Source of the DNA: MWAR01 sp036567845
GTDB lineage: Bacteria; Muiribacteriota; Ozemobacteria; Ozemobacterales; Ozemobacteraceae
DNA: 44,982 nt
Reading direction: 5' to 3'
Assembly (NCBI GenBank): GCA_036567845.1
Contig: DATCTT010000233.1
Span: 1 to 44,982, forward strand
In this document: piece by piece, positions 14,332 through 23,096 of the stretch
Position numbering within the stretch: position 1 is the stretch's first letter
Layout: every line of letters begins with the position of its first letter
The notes under the pieces: model-generated
What the model was told of the DNA's origin: nothing
Databases searched by the model: none
What the model saw: only the letters and a program-made list of their open reading frames with translations
Position numbers and translations under genes: made by a program

Positions 14332-17040
14332 TTACTTCGCCACTTCCTCGACAGCCGGAATCCTGGCTACCGACATAACCCGATCACCATCGTCGAGGGT
14401 TATTAGTTTCACGCCAGAAGCGGCACGACCGGTCGACCGAACTTCGTCGGCATTCAGGCGCACAACTTTGCCCTTCGTGGTGACGATCATCAGCTCGTCG
14501 CCCTCGAACATGCGCTTGATCGAGAGCACCTCCCCCGTCTTTTCCTTCACCAGGAGGTTGATGACGCCCTTACCACCGCGGTGCGTGACGCGATATTCGT
14601 TCACATCGGTCTGCTTGCTGAAGCCCATCACGGAAACCGTCAGCAGCATGCCCTCGAATGGGATGTACTCGGTCGGGATCGCCTCGTCGCCGGGCTCGAC
14701 CGGCTCGGAAACGGCAACCGTGGGCTCGGCAGGCACAACCGGAGCGGCTTGGTCACCACGTTCCTGGCCGGGCAGCGGAGCCTCACCGGGCTGGACGGCC
14801 GGCTGACCGGCGCGGGTGAAGGCTTCCATGCCGATGACCACGTCGGCGGCATCCTTGAACGAGATCGCCTTGACGCCGCGTGCCGTACGGCCCATGCACC
14901 GGATCTCGTCCTCGGGGAACCGGATCGCGTAGCCGCGCTGGGTTGCAATGAGAACGTGCTCTCCGCCGCGGATCGTTTTCACGCCGACCAGTTCGTCGTT
15001 GTCGTCGAGATTGATCGCGATGATGCCCTTCGAGCTGGGCCGCGAGAAGGCCGACAGTTCAACCATCTTGGCGATACCGCGCCGGGTCACCATGAAGATG
15101 CGACGCTGTTCGTCGAACGTCTTCACCGGGAGGATGGCCGTGATCTTCTCGCTCTCGGACAGGTTCAGCAGATTCACGATCGCGCGTCCGCCGGCCTGGC
15201 GGCCGCCTTCCGGAATCTTGTAACCCTTCAGCCAGTGTGCCTTGCCGGTGGAGGTGAAGATGAGCAGATATGAATGCGTCGTGGCGAGGAACATGTGCTC
15301 GACGACGTCGTCTTCCTTCACGCCCATCGCGAAGCTGCCCTTGCCGCCGCGGCCTATCTGCCGGAATGTGTTCGGGGCGATGCGCTTGATGTAGCCGTTG
15401 CGCGTCACCGTGATCACGATGTCTTCTTCCTGCATCAGGTCCTCAATGCCGAGCTGTTCGGCCTCGGAGTAGCTGATCCGGGTGCGGCGCTCGTCGCCGT
15501 ATTTGTCGCGAATCTCGATCAGCTCGGTCTTCACGATCTCGCGCACCTTCGTGTCACTGGCGAGAATGCCCTTGAGCTTCTCGATCAGGGCGAGGGTCTC
15601 GTGATACTCGTTTACGATCTTGTCGCGCTCGAGGCCGGTCAGGCGCTGCAGGCGCATGTCGAGGATCGCCTGAGCTTGGCGCTCGCTCAGCATGAACGCG
15701 TTCATCAGACCTTCTTTGGCCTTCGCCGGGTCGGCCGCCTCCTTGATCAGCTGAATGACCGCATCGAGATTGTCGAGGGCGATCGTCAAGCCTTCGAGGA
15801 TGTGCGCCTTCTCCTCGGCTTTCCGGAGCTGGAAGGTCGTCCGGCGCCGGATGACATCGCGGCAATGGTCGACATAATGGCTGAGCACGCTCTTGAGATC
15901 GAGCACCAGCGGCCGGTTGTCGACCAGCACGAGCATGATGACCCCGAATCCGGACTGCATCGGCGTGTGCCGGTACAACTGGTTCAGGATGACCTCGGTG
16001 TTGACGCCCTTGCGCAACTCGATGACAACCCGCATGCCTTCGCGGTTCGATTCGTCCCGCAGGTCGGTGATGCCGTCGATCTTCTTGTCACGGATCAGAT
16101 CGGCAATCTGCTTCACCAGCTTCGCCTTGTTGACCTGGTAGGGCAGCTCGGTGATGACGATGCGCTCGCGACCCCGGGCGAACTCCTCGGTGGTCGTGAT
16201 GGCGCGCACCGTGATGCTTCCGCGGCCGGTGCGGTAGGCTGCCTCTATGCCCTCGCGCCCCATGATCGTCCCACCGGTTGGGAAGTCGGGGCCGGGAATC
16301 AGCTTGATCAGCTCGCCGATGTCGACCTCGGGCTCATCGATGAGTCGGATCGTGCCGTTGATGACCTCGGTGAGATTGTGCGGCGGAATGTTCGTGGCCA
16401 TGCCGACCGCGATACCGGCCGAACCGTTCACGAGCAGGTTCGGGAACTTGCTGGGCAGAACAATCGGCTCCTGGAGCGAACCGTCGAAGTTCGGCATCCA
16501 GTCGACCGTCTCCATCTCGATGTCCCGAAGCATCTCTTCGGCAAGCTGGTTGAGACGAGACTCGGTGTAACGCATCGCCGCGGCGCTGTCGCCGTCGATC
16601 GAACCGAAGTTGCCATGGCCATCGATCAGCGGATACCGGAGACTGAAATCCTGGGCCATGCGCACGAGGGTGCCGTAAATCGCCGAATCGCCGTGCGGAT
16701 GATACTTGCCGAGCACTTCGCCGACCGTGCGGGCCGACTTCACGTAACTCTTCTTGCTCGTGAAGCCCTGGTCGAACATCGCATAAAGAACGCGGCGATG
16801 AACCGGCTTGAGGCCGTCGCGGACGTCGGGAAGCGCGCGACCGACAATGACGCTCATCGCGTAATCGATATACGAGGTTTTCATATCGTCTTCTATATTG
16901 ACGAAAACCTCGTTTGGGTTCAGCGGGGGCGGCGGAACAGGAGCACCCGAGGAGCCGGCGGCCAGCTCACCCGATTGTTCGGTGGTTCCGGGATTTTCCG
17001 GTGTGGTGTCGTTCGTGTTTTCTGTGTTGTCGGTAACCAT
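14332..17040 (-). CDS. gyrA: DNA gyrase subunit A
   Basis: 902 residues from ATG 17038-17040, 7 bases after the gyrB stop. Its GAGGT ribosome site overlaps the gyrB TGA. GyrA cleaves and rejoins DNA, the catalytic Tyr158 being in AAAMRYTE. The quinolone-contact region HPHGDSAIYGTLVRM has Ser119 (E. coli 83) but Gly123 where E. coli has Asp87. The first 40 residues are an acidic, Pro-rich extension. The C-terminal beta-pinwheel carries a degenerate GyrA box (GRGGKG, within RQIGRGGKGSFAMG). A Pro/Ala/Glu-rich insert of about 55 residues follows GMEAFTRAG, and a second RGGKG motif lies further on. GyrB precedes it, so this is gyrase rather than topoisomerase IV by context. Confidence 0.96.
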   Translation of the reverse strand: MVTDNTENTNDTTPENPGTTEQSGELAAGSSGAPVPPPPLNPNEVFVNIEDDMKTSYIDYAMSVIVGRALPDVRDGLKPVHRRVLYAMFDQGFTSKKSYVKSARTVGEVLGKYHPHGDSAIYGTLVRMAQDFSLRYPLIDGHGNFGSIDGDSAAAMRYTESRLNQLAEEMLRDIEMETVDWMPNFDGSLQEPIVLPSKFPNLLVNGSAGIAVGMATNIPPHNLTEVINGTIRLIDEPEVDIGELIKLIPGPDFPTGGTIMGREGIEAAYRTGRGSITVRAITTTEEFARGRERIVITELPYQVNKAKLVKQIADLIRDKKIDGITDLRDESNREGMRVVIELRKGVNTEVILNQLYRHTPMQSGFGVIMLVLVDNRPLVLDLKSVLSHYVDHCRDVIRRRTTFQLRKAEEKAHILEGLTIALDNLDAVIQLIKEAADPAKAKEGLMNAFMLSERQAQAILDMRLQRLTGLERDKIVNEYHETLALIEKLKGILASDTKVREIVKTELIEIRDKYGDERRTRISYSEAEQLGIEDLMQEEDIVITVTRNGYIKRIAPNTFRQIGRGGKGSFAMGVKEDDVVEHMFLATTHSYLLIFTSTGKAHWLKGYKIPEGGRQAGGRAIVNLLNLSESEKITAILPVKTFDEQRRIFMVTRRGIAKMVELSAFSRPSSKGIIAINLDDNDELVGVKTIRGGEHVLIATQRGYAIRFPEDEIRCMGRTARGVKAISFKDAADVVIGMEAFTRAGQPAVQPGEAPLPGQERGDQAAPVVPAEPTVAVSEPVEPGDEAIPTEYIPFEGMLLTVSVMGFSKQTDVNEYRVTHRGGKGVINLLVKEKTGEVLSIKRMFEGDELMIVTTKGKVVRLNADEVRSTGRAASGVKLITLDDGDRVMSVARIPAVEEVAK

Positions 17041-17047
17041 GTGTACC

Positions 17048-19048
17048 TCAGATATCCAGATTCCGGACCTGTTTGGCATACTGGGAGATGAACTGCCGAC
17101 GCGGTTCAACCTTGTCGCCCATCAGGACGGAGAAAATGCGGTCCGCTTCCAGCGCATCGAGAGACTGGACCTTCTTCAGAATGCGCTTCGAGGGATCCAT
17201 CGTGGTTTCCCAGAGCTGTTCGGGGTTCATTTCGCCAAGACCTTTGTAGCGCTGAATGTTCGCGGTGCCCTCGTCGGCGCCAATTTCCTCCAGCACCTTC
17301 ACCTTCTGATCATCGGAGTAGGCATACCGTTCGTCACGCCCCTTCTTGATCTTATAGAGAGGCGGCTGGGCGATGTAGAGATACCCCCGCTCGACGATCT
17401 CAGGCATGTAGCGATAGAAGAAGGTGAGCAGCAGGGTGCGAATGTGCGCCCCGTCAACGTCGGCGTCGGTCATGATCACGATCTTGTGATAGCGCGCCTT
17501 CTTGATATCGAAATCATCCTTACCGACGTTCGTACCCACGGCAGAGACCAGGTCCTGGATCGCCTCACTCGTGAGAACCCGCTCGAGACGCGTTTTCTCA
17601 ACATTCAGGATCTTGCCGCGCAGCGGAAGGACCGCCTGGATCTTGCGATCGCGGCCCTGTTTCGCCGAGCCACCGGCCGAATCGCCTTCGACGATGAACA
17701 GTTCGCACTTCGCCGGATCGCTTTCCTGACAGTCGGCAAGCTTGCCGGGAAGAGAGTTGCCGTCCATCGCCGTTTTGCGTCGGGTCAGTTCACGTGCTTT
17801 CTGGGCGGCGATACGGGCGCGCATGGCGGTGAGGATCTTGTCTATGACGGGCCTGGCAACCAGGGGGTTCTGCTCGAAATAATCGCTCAGATACTCAGTC
17901 ACGACGGAGTCGACAATACCGCGCACCTCGGGATTGCCCAGCTTGCCCTTCGTCTGGCCCTCGAACTGGGGCTCGGGAACCTTGATTGAAAGCACGCCGA
18001 CGAGGCCTTCGCGCACATCGTCGGTCGTGAGCTTCACTTCCTTGCCCTTGTCCTTCCCAAGGAGGGTAGGATCCTTTTTCAGGTAATCGTTGAACACTTT
18101 CGTGAGGGCTGATCGATAGCCCTGCACGTGTGTGCCGCCGTCGATCGTGTTGATGTTGTTGACGAAGGCCAGGAACTGCTCGTTATAACCATCGTTATAC
18201 GACATCGCGACCTCGACCTCGACATCGTCACGCTCGCGCTTGAAATGCACGACATCCCGAAACAGTGTCGTCTTGGTCTCGTTCAAATACTCGACGAAGC
18301 TGCCGATGCCCCCCTGATATTCGAACAGATGGCACTTCTGGGTCTTTGTCTGGCGCAACACGATCTTGACACCACGGTTGAGGAAAGCCAGCTCGCGGAG
18401 CCGCTTCGAAAGAATCTCGAAGTTGAATTCTATATTCGGAAATATTTCCTTGTCGGGCATGAAGTGCACCTTCGTGCCCCGACGGTCGGCCCCTTCGGTG
18501 ACAGTCATATCCCCCACCGCCGCCCCACGCCGGAACGACTGCTGATGCGTCGCTCCGTCACGCCAGACCGTGACCTCAAGCCACTCGGAGAGGGCGTTCA
18601 CGACCGAGACGCCAACGCCATGGAGACCGCCGCTGAATTTATAGCTCTTTTTATCGAACTTGCCCCCCGAGTGCAGGACCGTCAGCAGAACCTCGAGGGC
18701 CGGCCGGCCGGTTCCGGGGTGGATGTCGACCGGCATGCCGCGGCCGTCGTCAAGAACCGAAATCGAGCCGTTCTCGTGCATCTGCACGTGGACCGTTGTG
18801 GCGTGTCCGGCGAGAGCCTCATCGATGCTGTTGTCGACGACCTCCCAGACCAAGTGGTGCAGCCCGTCGAGGCCAGTGCCGCCGATATACATGCCAGGCC
18901 GCTTCCGGACCGCCTCCAGGCCTTCGAGGACCTGGATGTTCTTCGCGGAATACTCCCCCGACAATCCATCGACCGGAATACCGTTCCCGTCTTCGAGCTT
19001 CGCCGCAGCAGCGGCCTGGGGTGCCAACAGGGTTTCGGAATCAGACAT
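17048..19048 (-). CDS. gyrB: DNA gyrase subunit B
   Basis: 666 residues from ATG 19046-19048, with GGGAG nine bases upstream. Upstream in-frame ATGs at 19081 lack such a site. The GHKL ATPase is shown by EVVDNSIDEA, DDGRGMPVD and HSGGKFDKKSYKFSGGLHGVG. The transducer follows, then TOPRIM with FIVEGDSAGGSAKQGR and the magnesium-binding DADVDG. The tail QRYKGLGEMNPEQLWETTM is standard. There is no large enterobacterial-type insert. The start overlaps the remB stop by 8 bases, indicating translational coupling in dciA-remB-gyrB-gyrA. Confidence 0.97.
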   Translation of the reverse strand: MSDSETLLAPQAAAAAKLEDGNGIPVDGLSGEYSAKNIQVLEGLEAVRKRPGMYIGGTGLDGLHHLVWEVVDNSIDEALAGHATTVHVQMHENGSISVLDDGRGMPVDIHPGTGRPALEVLLTVLHSGGKFDKKSYKFSGGLHGVGVSVVNALSEWLEVTVWRDGATHQQSFRRGAAVGDMTVTEGADRRGTKVHFMPDKEIFPNIEFNFEILSKRLRELAFLNRGVKIVLRQTKTQKCHLFEYQGGIGSFVEYLNETKTTLFRDVVHFKRERDDVEVEVAMSYNDGYNEQFLAFVNNINTIDGGTHVQGYRSALTKVFNDYLKKDPTLLGKDKGKEVKLTTDDVREGLVGVLSIKVPEPQFEGQTKGKLGNPEVRGIVDSVVTEYLSDYFEQNPLVARPVIDKILTAMRARIAAQKARELTRRKTAMDGNSLPGKLADCQESDPAKCELFIVEGDSAGGSAKQGRDRKIQAVLPLRGKILNVEKTRLERVLTSEAIQDLVSAVGTNVGKDDFDIKKARYHKIVIMTDADVDGAHIRTLLLTFFYRYMPEIVERGYLYIAQPPLYKIKKGRDERYAYSDDQKVKVLEEIGADEGTANIQRYKGLGEMNPEQLWETTMDPSKRILKKVQSLDALEADRIFSVLMGDKVEPRRQFISQYAKQVRNLDI

Positions 19049-19358
19049 CTTCGTTATCTCCCGTCTCGTGGCCATCATCAAGAGCGGCCACAGCCTGCTT
19101 CACCGGCGAAGGCCGGCGGTAAAACGCTTCACCAAAAACTTCGCTCTGCCCCCGGTGCGACAGGGCATCGGGGGAAAGCGTCGAGCCGATCCAGGTGCCG
19201 TCCGCCGTCAGGACTGCCGCATGCGGCTCTCCGTCGAGCTTGCCCCGAATCGATGCACGAATTGTCTCACGGGTCACCGGATCGATCGTCGCGAGGTTTA
19301 CGATGGCGACACACTCGGACAGATCGATGAATTCATTATTTCCAAGATGGATCAGCAT
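19041..19358 (-). CDS. remB: RemB-like DUF370 protein
   Basis: 105 residues from ATG 19356-19358, with a strong GGAGG site. The N-terminus MLIHLGNNEFIDLSECVAIVNL matches the DUF370 (RemA/RemB, YaaB) start: a short beta-rich fold with a conserved HIGN-like turn. Bacillus YaaB lies next to gyrB, as here. Family members include the DNA-binding matrix regulator RemA, but the role of RemB is unclear. The ATG overlaps the dciA stop by 7 bases and its stop overlaps gyrB. The C-terminal 45 residues after LSHRGQ are less typical. A longer overlapping frame starting at 19664 is not supported. Confidence 0.75.
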   Translation of the reverse strand: MLIHLGNNEFIDLSECVAIVNLATIDPVTRETIRASIRGKLDGEPHAAVLTADGTWIGSTLSPDALSHRGQSEVFGEAFYRRPSPVKQAVAALDDGHETGDNEDV

Positions 19359-20338
19359 TCCCCCTCCTCCGCCGGATTCTCCGGAACGGTCGTGTCGAGC
19401 AGGGATCTCCAAGCAGGAGGAAGCATTGCATCGATGGTTTCGGGGGTTATCACATCCGGACGGGTGCCCGATTCGAGAATGATGGCGCGCATCATCTCGA
19501 GCCGCAATCGCGGAATGAGATTCGCATCTGCTGTATCCCGCACCTGCGCCCCAAGCACCTCGACAGAGTTCCGGATCTCGCCCAGCAAATCGCTCTTCAC
19601 CGCCTCGAACTCGACGACTGTAATGGATGGAATCTGTGACCGGGCTTCCTCCAGGCTCATCCAAGGGGTCTCATCGAGAAGCGTTCGCAGCCGGCTCCGC
19701 TCACCAACCCGCGCAGCGTGCAGACAGGCAGCGCAGGCAGCCGTTCCAACCCGGACCGTGACCCCACCGCAGGTGGGGCAGGGAATCATGCCTTCCTTCG
19801 CAAGAGCCTCACGGCGGGCCTGAAGCTTTGCGCGGCACCGCGCAATGACACCGCGCAGCGCCTCGTCGGCGATGGCCGGCAGATCCGCAAGACGAACCGT
19901 CCTCCAGTCGGGCCAGAGAGGCGGAAGAGCCACGGACACCGGAGCGGGCATTTTCCCGAGCTTCGTCACCACGGCCTCGATCTCTTCCCCTGGACAAAGC
20001 TGGTTGACGCGCTCCACAACCTGGGTCCGAACGAAACCGAACGTCTGCATCCAGGGAGAGTCCTCACAGAGGACGAAGAGCTTCTTCTGGAACAGACGCT
20101 CCGGCGTAGTGTGCGCGGCGAGATCCGGTCCGACGATCGACGGCCAAACGCTGTGAAGTCGTCCGATCCGCAGCATCTCCATACCCGCCGCCCGAGCCAC
20201 TCGGAGGGAAAAACCCCGGCCGCCCTGCTGACCATAGCGGGCCTCCCAGACCTGACGCCGGAAATCCGTCAGCACATCCGGGAGAAGGCTTCCAAGAACT
20301 CTGATGCCGCCTCTTGACCTGCGGGGGGTGTCTGCCAT
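19352..20338 (-). CDS. dciA: DciA (DUF721) helicase-loader-type protein with zinc ribbon
   Basis: 328 residues from ATG 20336-20338. ATG 20356 is an alternative, and neither has a strong ribosome site. Residues of about 40-125 form the DUF721 domain: LHSVWPSIVGPDLAAHTTPE, then KKLFVLCEDSPWMQTFGFVR. DciA proteins interact with the replicative helicase DnaB and help load it in bacteria lacking DnaC/DnaI. Unusually long: residues beyond 130 add a helical region, a zinc-ribbon-like CPTCGG...CAACL, and a further 110 residues. Many DciA proteins are only 100-190 residues. It heads the operon with remB, gyrB and gyrA. A promoter with 17-bp spacing lies about 75 bases upstream. Confidence 0.75.
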   Translation of the reverse strand: MADTPRRSRGGIRVLGSLLPDVLTDFRRQVWEARYGQQGGRGFSLRVARAAGMEMLRIGRLHSVWPSIVGPDLAAHTTPERLFQKKLFVLCEDSPWMQTFGFVRTQVVERVNQLCPGEEIEAVVTKLGKMPAPVSVALPPLWPDWRTVRLADLPAIADEALRGVIARCRAKLQARREALAKEGMIPCPTCGGVTVRVGTAACAACLHAARVGERSRLRTLLDETPWMSLEEARSQIPSITVVEFEAVKSDLLGEIRNSVEVLGAQVRDTADANLIPRLRLEMMRAIILESGTRPDVITPETIDAMLPPAWRSLLDTTVPENPAEEGEC

Positions 20339-20417
20339 GCTGGATTGAAACCTCATGCCGCCATCCGCGGGATGAATGATATGGAAAATACGTTCGGAAT
20401 GCGATGGGGTGCGAAGT

Positions 20418-20446
20418 ATGATACCCCGAAATTTTCCGTGACGCAA
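20418..20446 (-). promoter_or_regulatory. Promoter of the dciA-gyrase operon
   Basis: On the minus strand TTGCGT (20441-20446), a 17-base spacer, and TATCAT (20418-20423). The predicted start near 20411 leaves a leader of 55-75 bases before dciA. Confidence 0.6.
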
Positions 20447-20552
20447 GTAGGATCCCCGATCCACAGGAGGCGGGAAGTGAGCCTGTGGTGCACAAATGAC
20501 ACAGCCCGACCAGCACCTGGAAAGCTGCCCGGCGTCACCACATCGGACAGGT

Positions 20553-21944
20553 TTACCGGCCCTTCGGGTCGACCCACCTCAGCAAGCGTTCGAACTCGGC
20601 AGCAAAAGCCGGCTCGTTCGCGACGCGATCCCGGATCTTCTCGCAGGAATGCATGACCGTTGTGTGATCCCGGCCACCAAAATGAGCGCCGATCTGGTTC
20701 AGGGACGACTCTGTCAGCATTTGGGAAATGCGCATTGCGACCTGGCGCGGCAAAACGAGATTTGCCGACCGTCGCTTGCTGGTCATCTCGATCTCGGGAA
20801 TATCGTAATACTCGGCCACGCGCTTCATGATCCAGGAAATGGACACCTTGCCCGGGGTCTGCTCCCGGAAAAAGTCCTTCAGCACCTGGTCAACCAGGTC
20901 TTTGTCAATAGCCTTCTGGACGACGCTGGCATAGGCGACAACCCGATTGAATGCCCCTTCGAGTTCCCGGACGTTTGAAACGACGCCTTCGGCGAGATAC
21001 ATCAGGATGTCATCCGGTACCTTCATCACAGAACGCGCGGCGGCTTTCTTGAGAATCGCGACCCGCATTTCCAGGTCTGGCGACTGGACATCGCACACGA
21101 CGCCCATCTCGAATCTCGACACAAGACGCTCTTCGAGTCGCTGGATTTTCTTCGGGGGCGCGTCGGATGTCAGGATGATCTGTTTCTTGTTCTGAAACAG
21201 TTCGTTGAAGGTATGGAAGAACTCCTCGATGACCGAGTCCTTCCCGACAAAAAACTGGACATCGTCGATCAGGAGCAGGTCACGACGGCGGTATTTTGCG
21301 CGGAACTCGTTCATCTTCTTGTCTTTGACGGCTTCGATGAACTCGTTCGTGAAGGCTTCTGAGGAAAGGTATGCCACCCGAAGCTTCGGGTTGGTTTTGA
21401 GGACTTCCTGGCCGATCGCCTGCATCAGATGCGTTTTTCCCAGTCCGACCCCCCCGTAAATGAAGACGGGATTGTAGGCAGTGCCGAGCGGTTTGCTGGC
21501 AACGGCTTGGCAGACAGCATGCGCAAACTGGTTGCTCTTTCCGACAACGAAGGTGTCGAAGGTGTATTTCCCGTTGAATTGAGTCATGACCGGAACATGG
21601 GACTTTTCGGTGGGAGCTTTTTCAGGAAGCGTGATGGGAACCGATGGCCCATTGATTGCTGGCAGGCAGGGCTGAACCGGGTTTTTCCGAGCTTCTTTCC
21701 GGGTGCGGGTGACAAAAACACAGGAAAGGGGCGGTGTGGCCCCCTGGAGAATTTTCTGGATGATGGTCTGGTAGCGGCGTTCGACCCAGTCACGACAGAC
21801 ATCGTTCAGGGCCTCGAGAATCAGTGTCTCTCCCTCGATGCCAACCGGATTGATCGAGTTGAGGAAGATCTTGAGGTTCGCTTCGTTGACCTGGGTTCGT
21901 ATTTCACCGGTAATGCGTGACCACAACTGATTTACTGCTTCCAT
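20553..21944 (-). CDS. dnaA: Chromosomal replication initiator DnaA
   Basis: 463 residues with GAGGA six bases before the ATG. DnaA-ATP binds DnaA boxes at oriC and opens the duplex. Domain I covers residues 1-70, and a Pro-rich linker follows. Domain III has Walker A GGVGLGKTH (164-172), Walker B LLLIDDVQF and the arginine-containing sensor region LVSRFEMGVV. Domain IV ends with the signature GGRDHTTVMHSCEKI. Length is normal. The gene is read leftward, away from the putative origin at 22.06-22.28 kb. dnaN, the usual next gene, is missing and dciA follows instead. Confidence 0.98.
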   Translation of the reverse strand: MEAVNQLWSRITGEIRTQVNEANLKIFLNSINPVGIEGETLILEALNDVCRDWVERRYQTIIQKILQGATPPLSCVFVTRTRKEARKNPVQPCLPAINGPSVPITLPEKAPTEKSHVPVMTQFNGKYTFDTFVVGKSNQFAHAVCQAVASKPLGTAYNPVFIYGGVGLGKTHLMQAIGQEVLKTNPKLRVAYLSSEAFTNEFIEAVKDKKMNEFRAKYRRRDLLLIDDVQFFVGKDSVIEEFFHTFNELFQNKKQIILTSDAPPKKIQRLEERLVSRFEMGVVCDVQSPDLEMRVAILKKAAARSVMKVPDDILMYLAEGVVSNVRELEGAFNRVVAYASVVQKAIDKDLVDQVLKDFFREQTPGKVSISWIMKRVAEYYDIPEIEMTSKRRSANLVLPRQVAMRISQMLTESSLNQIGAHFGGRDHTTVMHSCEKIRDRVANEPAFAAEFERLLRWVDPKGR

Positions 21945-21959
21945 GCTTCATCCTCTTGC

Positions 21960-22007
21960 TGTGTACACACCTGAAATCCCGGAATGTACGAAACGATGCG
22001 GCTTATA
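21960..22007 (-). promoter_or_regulatory. dnaA promoter -10 and leader palindrome
   Basis: On the minus strand TATAAG (22002-22007) is the best -10 candidate, about 60 bases before the dnaA ATG. Its -35 is poor. The leader contains TGTGTACACA (21960-21969), a perfect 10-base palindrome just before the ribosome site, which could be an operator. Confidence 0.4.
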
Positions 22008-22059
22008 GGGGTGTTCGGGTGGGTGAAAGTGGTCGTTAGGATAGCAGAATCCGGGGGTC

Positions 22060-22280
22060 GCCGCAAGAGCGAATAATCAACAAACATCTGATAGGAAGCC
22101 GTTTTTTCCACGGGAATAACCTGTGGATAACTCCGGGAAAACGTCAACCATCCCGCAAGCGGTGGAACATGTGGATGACCCCGGGGTTCCTTCCACAGGG
22201 TTTTCCCGGGGGCTTTCGCAGATCAGGACCAACATCCACAGAGTTTTCCCCCATTTCAACAAGCCTACGAATACGACTAC
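22060..22280. other. Putative origin of replication (oriC)
   Basis: Between divergent dnaA and accB. TGTGGATAA (22122-22130) is a perfect DnaA box on the minus strand. Near matches are TGTGGATGA (22170-22178), ACATCCACA (22232-22240) and TTTTCCACG (22104-22112). A short AT-rich stretch (22069-22108: GAATAATCAACAAAC and a T6 run) could be the unwinding element, and another AT-rich stretch lies at 22260-22315. Genes on both sides point away from here, and dnaA and the gyrase genes are adjacent. The remaining 21945-22496 DNA holds the dnaA and accB promoters and no supportable gene. Confidence 0.65.
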
Positions 22281-22437
22281 GGACTTCTATAAACAAGAAT
22301 CGTACATCGTCAAGTACGCGTTGCCCGTGGTTCCCCGATCATGGGCTCTTCGTGTTTGTACCGCCGAAAACACCTGATAACAAACCGTTTCACGAGTGGT
22401 TGCACCCATTGTACCCCTTCGAGCCGGGATGCGCCAA

Positions 22438-22466
22438 TTGCAGAACCCGTCGGCGTTTGCTATACT
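22438..22466 (+). promoter_or_regulatory. Promoter of accB
   Basis: TTGCAG (22438-22443), a 17-base spacer, and TATACT (22461-22466). AGGAGG (22481-22486) follows in the short leader. Confidence 0.7.
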
Positions 22467-22496
22467 GCGGCGATTTCAGCAGGAGGACTCAGGCAC

Positions 22497-23093
22497 ATGG
22501 CTAAATCACGACGACAGCAAAAGATCACAGAGCAGCCCTCTTCCACGGAAAGCAGCAATTCGGCCCTGTTCACGGAAGTTGCCGACATCATCCGGCTGAT
22601 GGGGGAAAGCGGTTTGGCCGAACTCGATCTCGAGACGCCTGATCTGAAAGTCGCATTACGCCGGCAGCCGCAAACCAACAATGGGTGTGTGCCGATCACC
22701 ACCAATGGACAACCCACCGTGACATTCACTGCCGAACCGGCGATTCCTCCAATCATTCCGGCTCTCGTCCCTTCGGCTCCTCATCAAGCACACCCTCCGG
22801 CTCCTGTACGAACCGTGACCCCGGCAAAACCGGCAACCGTTGAACCGTCGTATCATAAAATCGTTTCTCCCATGGCGGGCACGTTTTATCGCTCTCCCTC
22901 TCCATCTGCTCCTCCATTCACAAAGATCGGCGATGACGTGAAAGCCGGGCAGCCGGTCTGCATCGTCGAAGCCATGAAGCTGATGAACGAAATCAAAGCC
23001 GACAAGGCGGGAAAGATCGTCCAGATCCTCGTCGAGAACGGCAAACCCGTCGAGAAGGGCACACCCCTTTTCGCCGTAGAACCCGGAGCCTGA
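22497..23093 (+). CDS. accB: Biotin carboxyl carrier protein of acetyl-CoA carboxylase
   Basis: 198 residues from ATG 22497, AGGAGG ten bases upstream. AccB carries the biotin that moves CO2 between biotin carboxylase and carboxyltransferase in fatty-acid synthesis. The N-terminal segment EVADIIRLMGESGLAELDLE followed by VALRR is typical of AccB. A Pro-rich linker covers about 60-110, and the biotinyl domain covers about 118-198 with the lysine in EAMKLMNE. The usual partner accC does not follow. lpdA begins 3 bases after the stop. The N-terminal AccB segment argues against a different biotin enzyme, but that cannot be excluded. Confidence 0.88.
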   Translation: MAKSRRQQKITEQPSSTESSNSALFTEVADIIRLMGESGLAELDLETPDLKVALRRQPQTNNGCVPITTNGQPTVTFTAEPAIPPIIPALVPSAPHQAHPPAPVRTVTPAKPATVEPSYHKIVSPMAGTFYRSPSPSAPPFTKIGDDVKAGQPVCIVEAMKLMNEIKADKAGKIVQILVENGKPVEKGTPLFAVEPGA

Positions 23094-23096
23094 TTC

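Noticed and set aside
15274..17091. 605-codon open frame antisense to gyrA
   Set aside because: It lies wholly over gyrA, whose protein is unambiguous. No ribosome site or family.
19041..19664. 207-codon version of the remB frame
   Set aside because: The upstream half overlaps dciA and is low-complexity. The internal ATG at 19358 has a strong ribosome site and begins the DUF370 domain.
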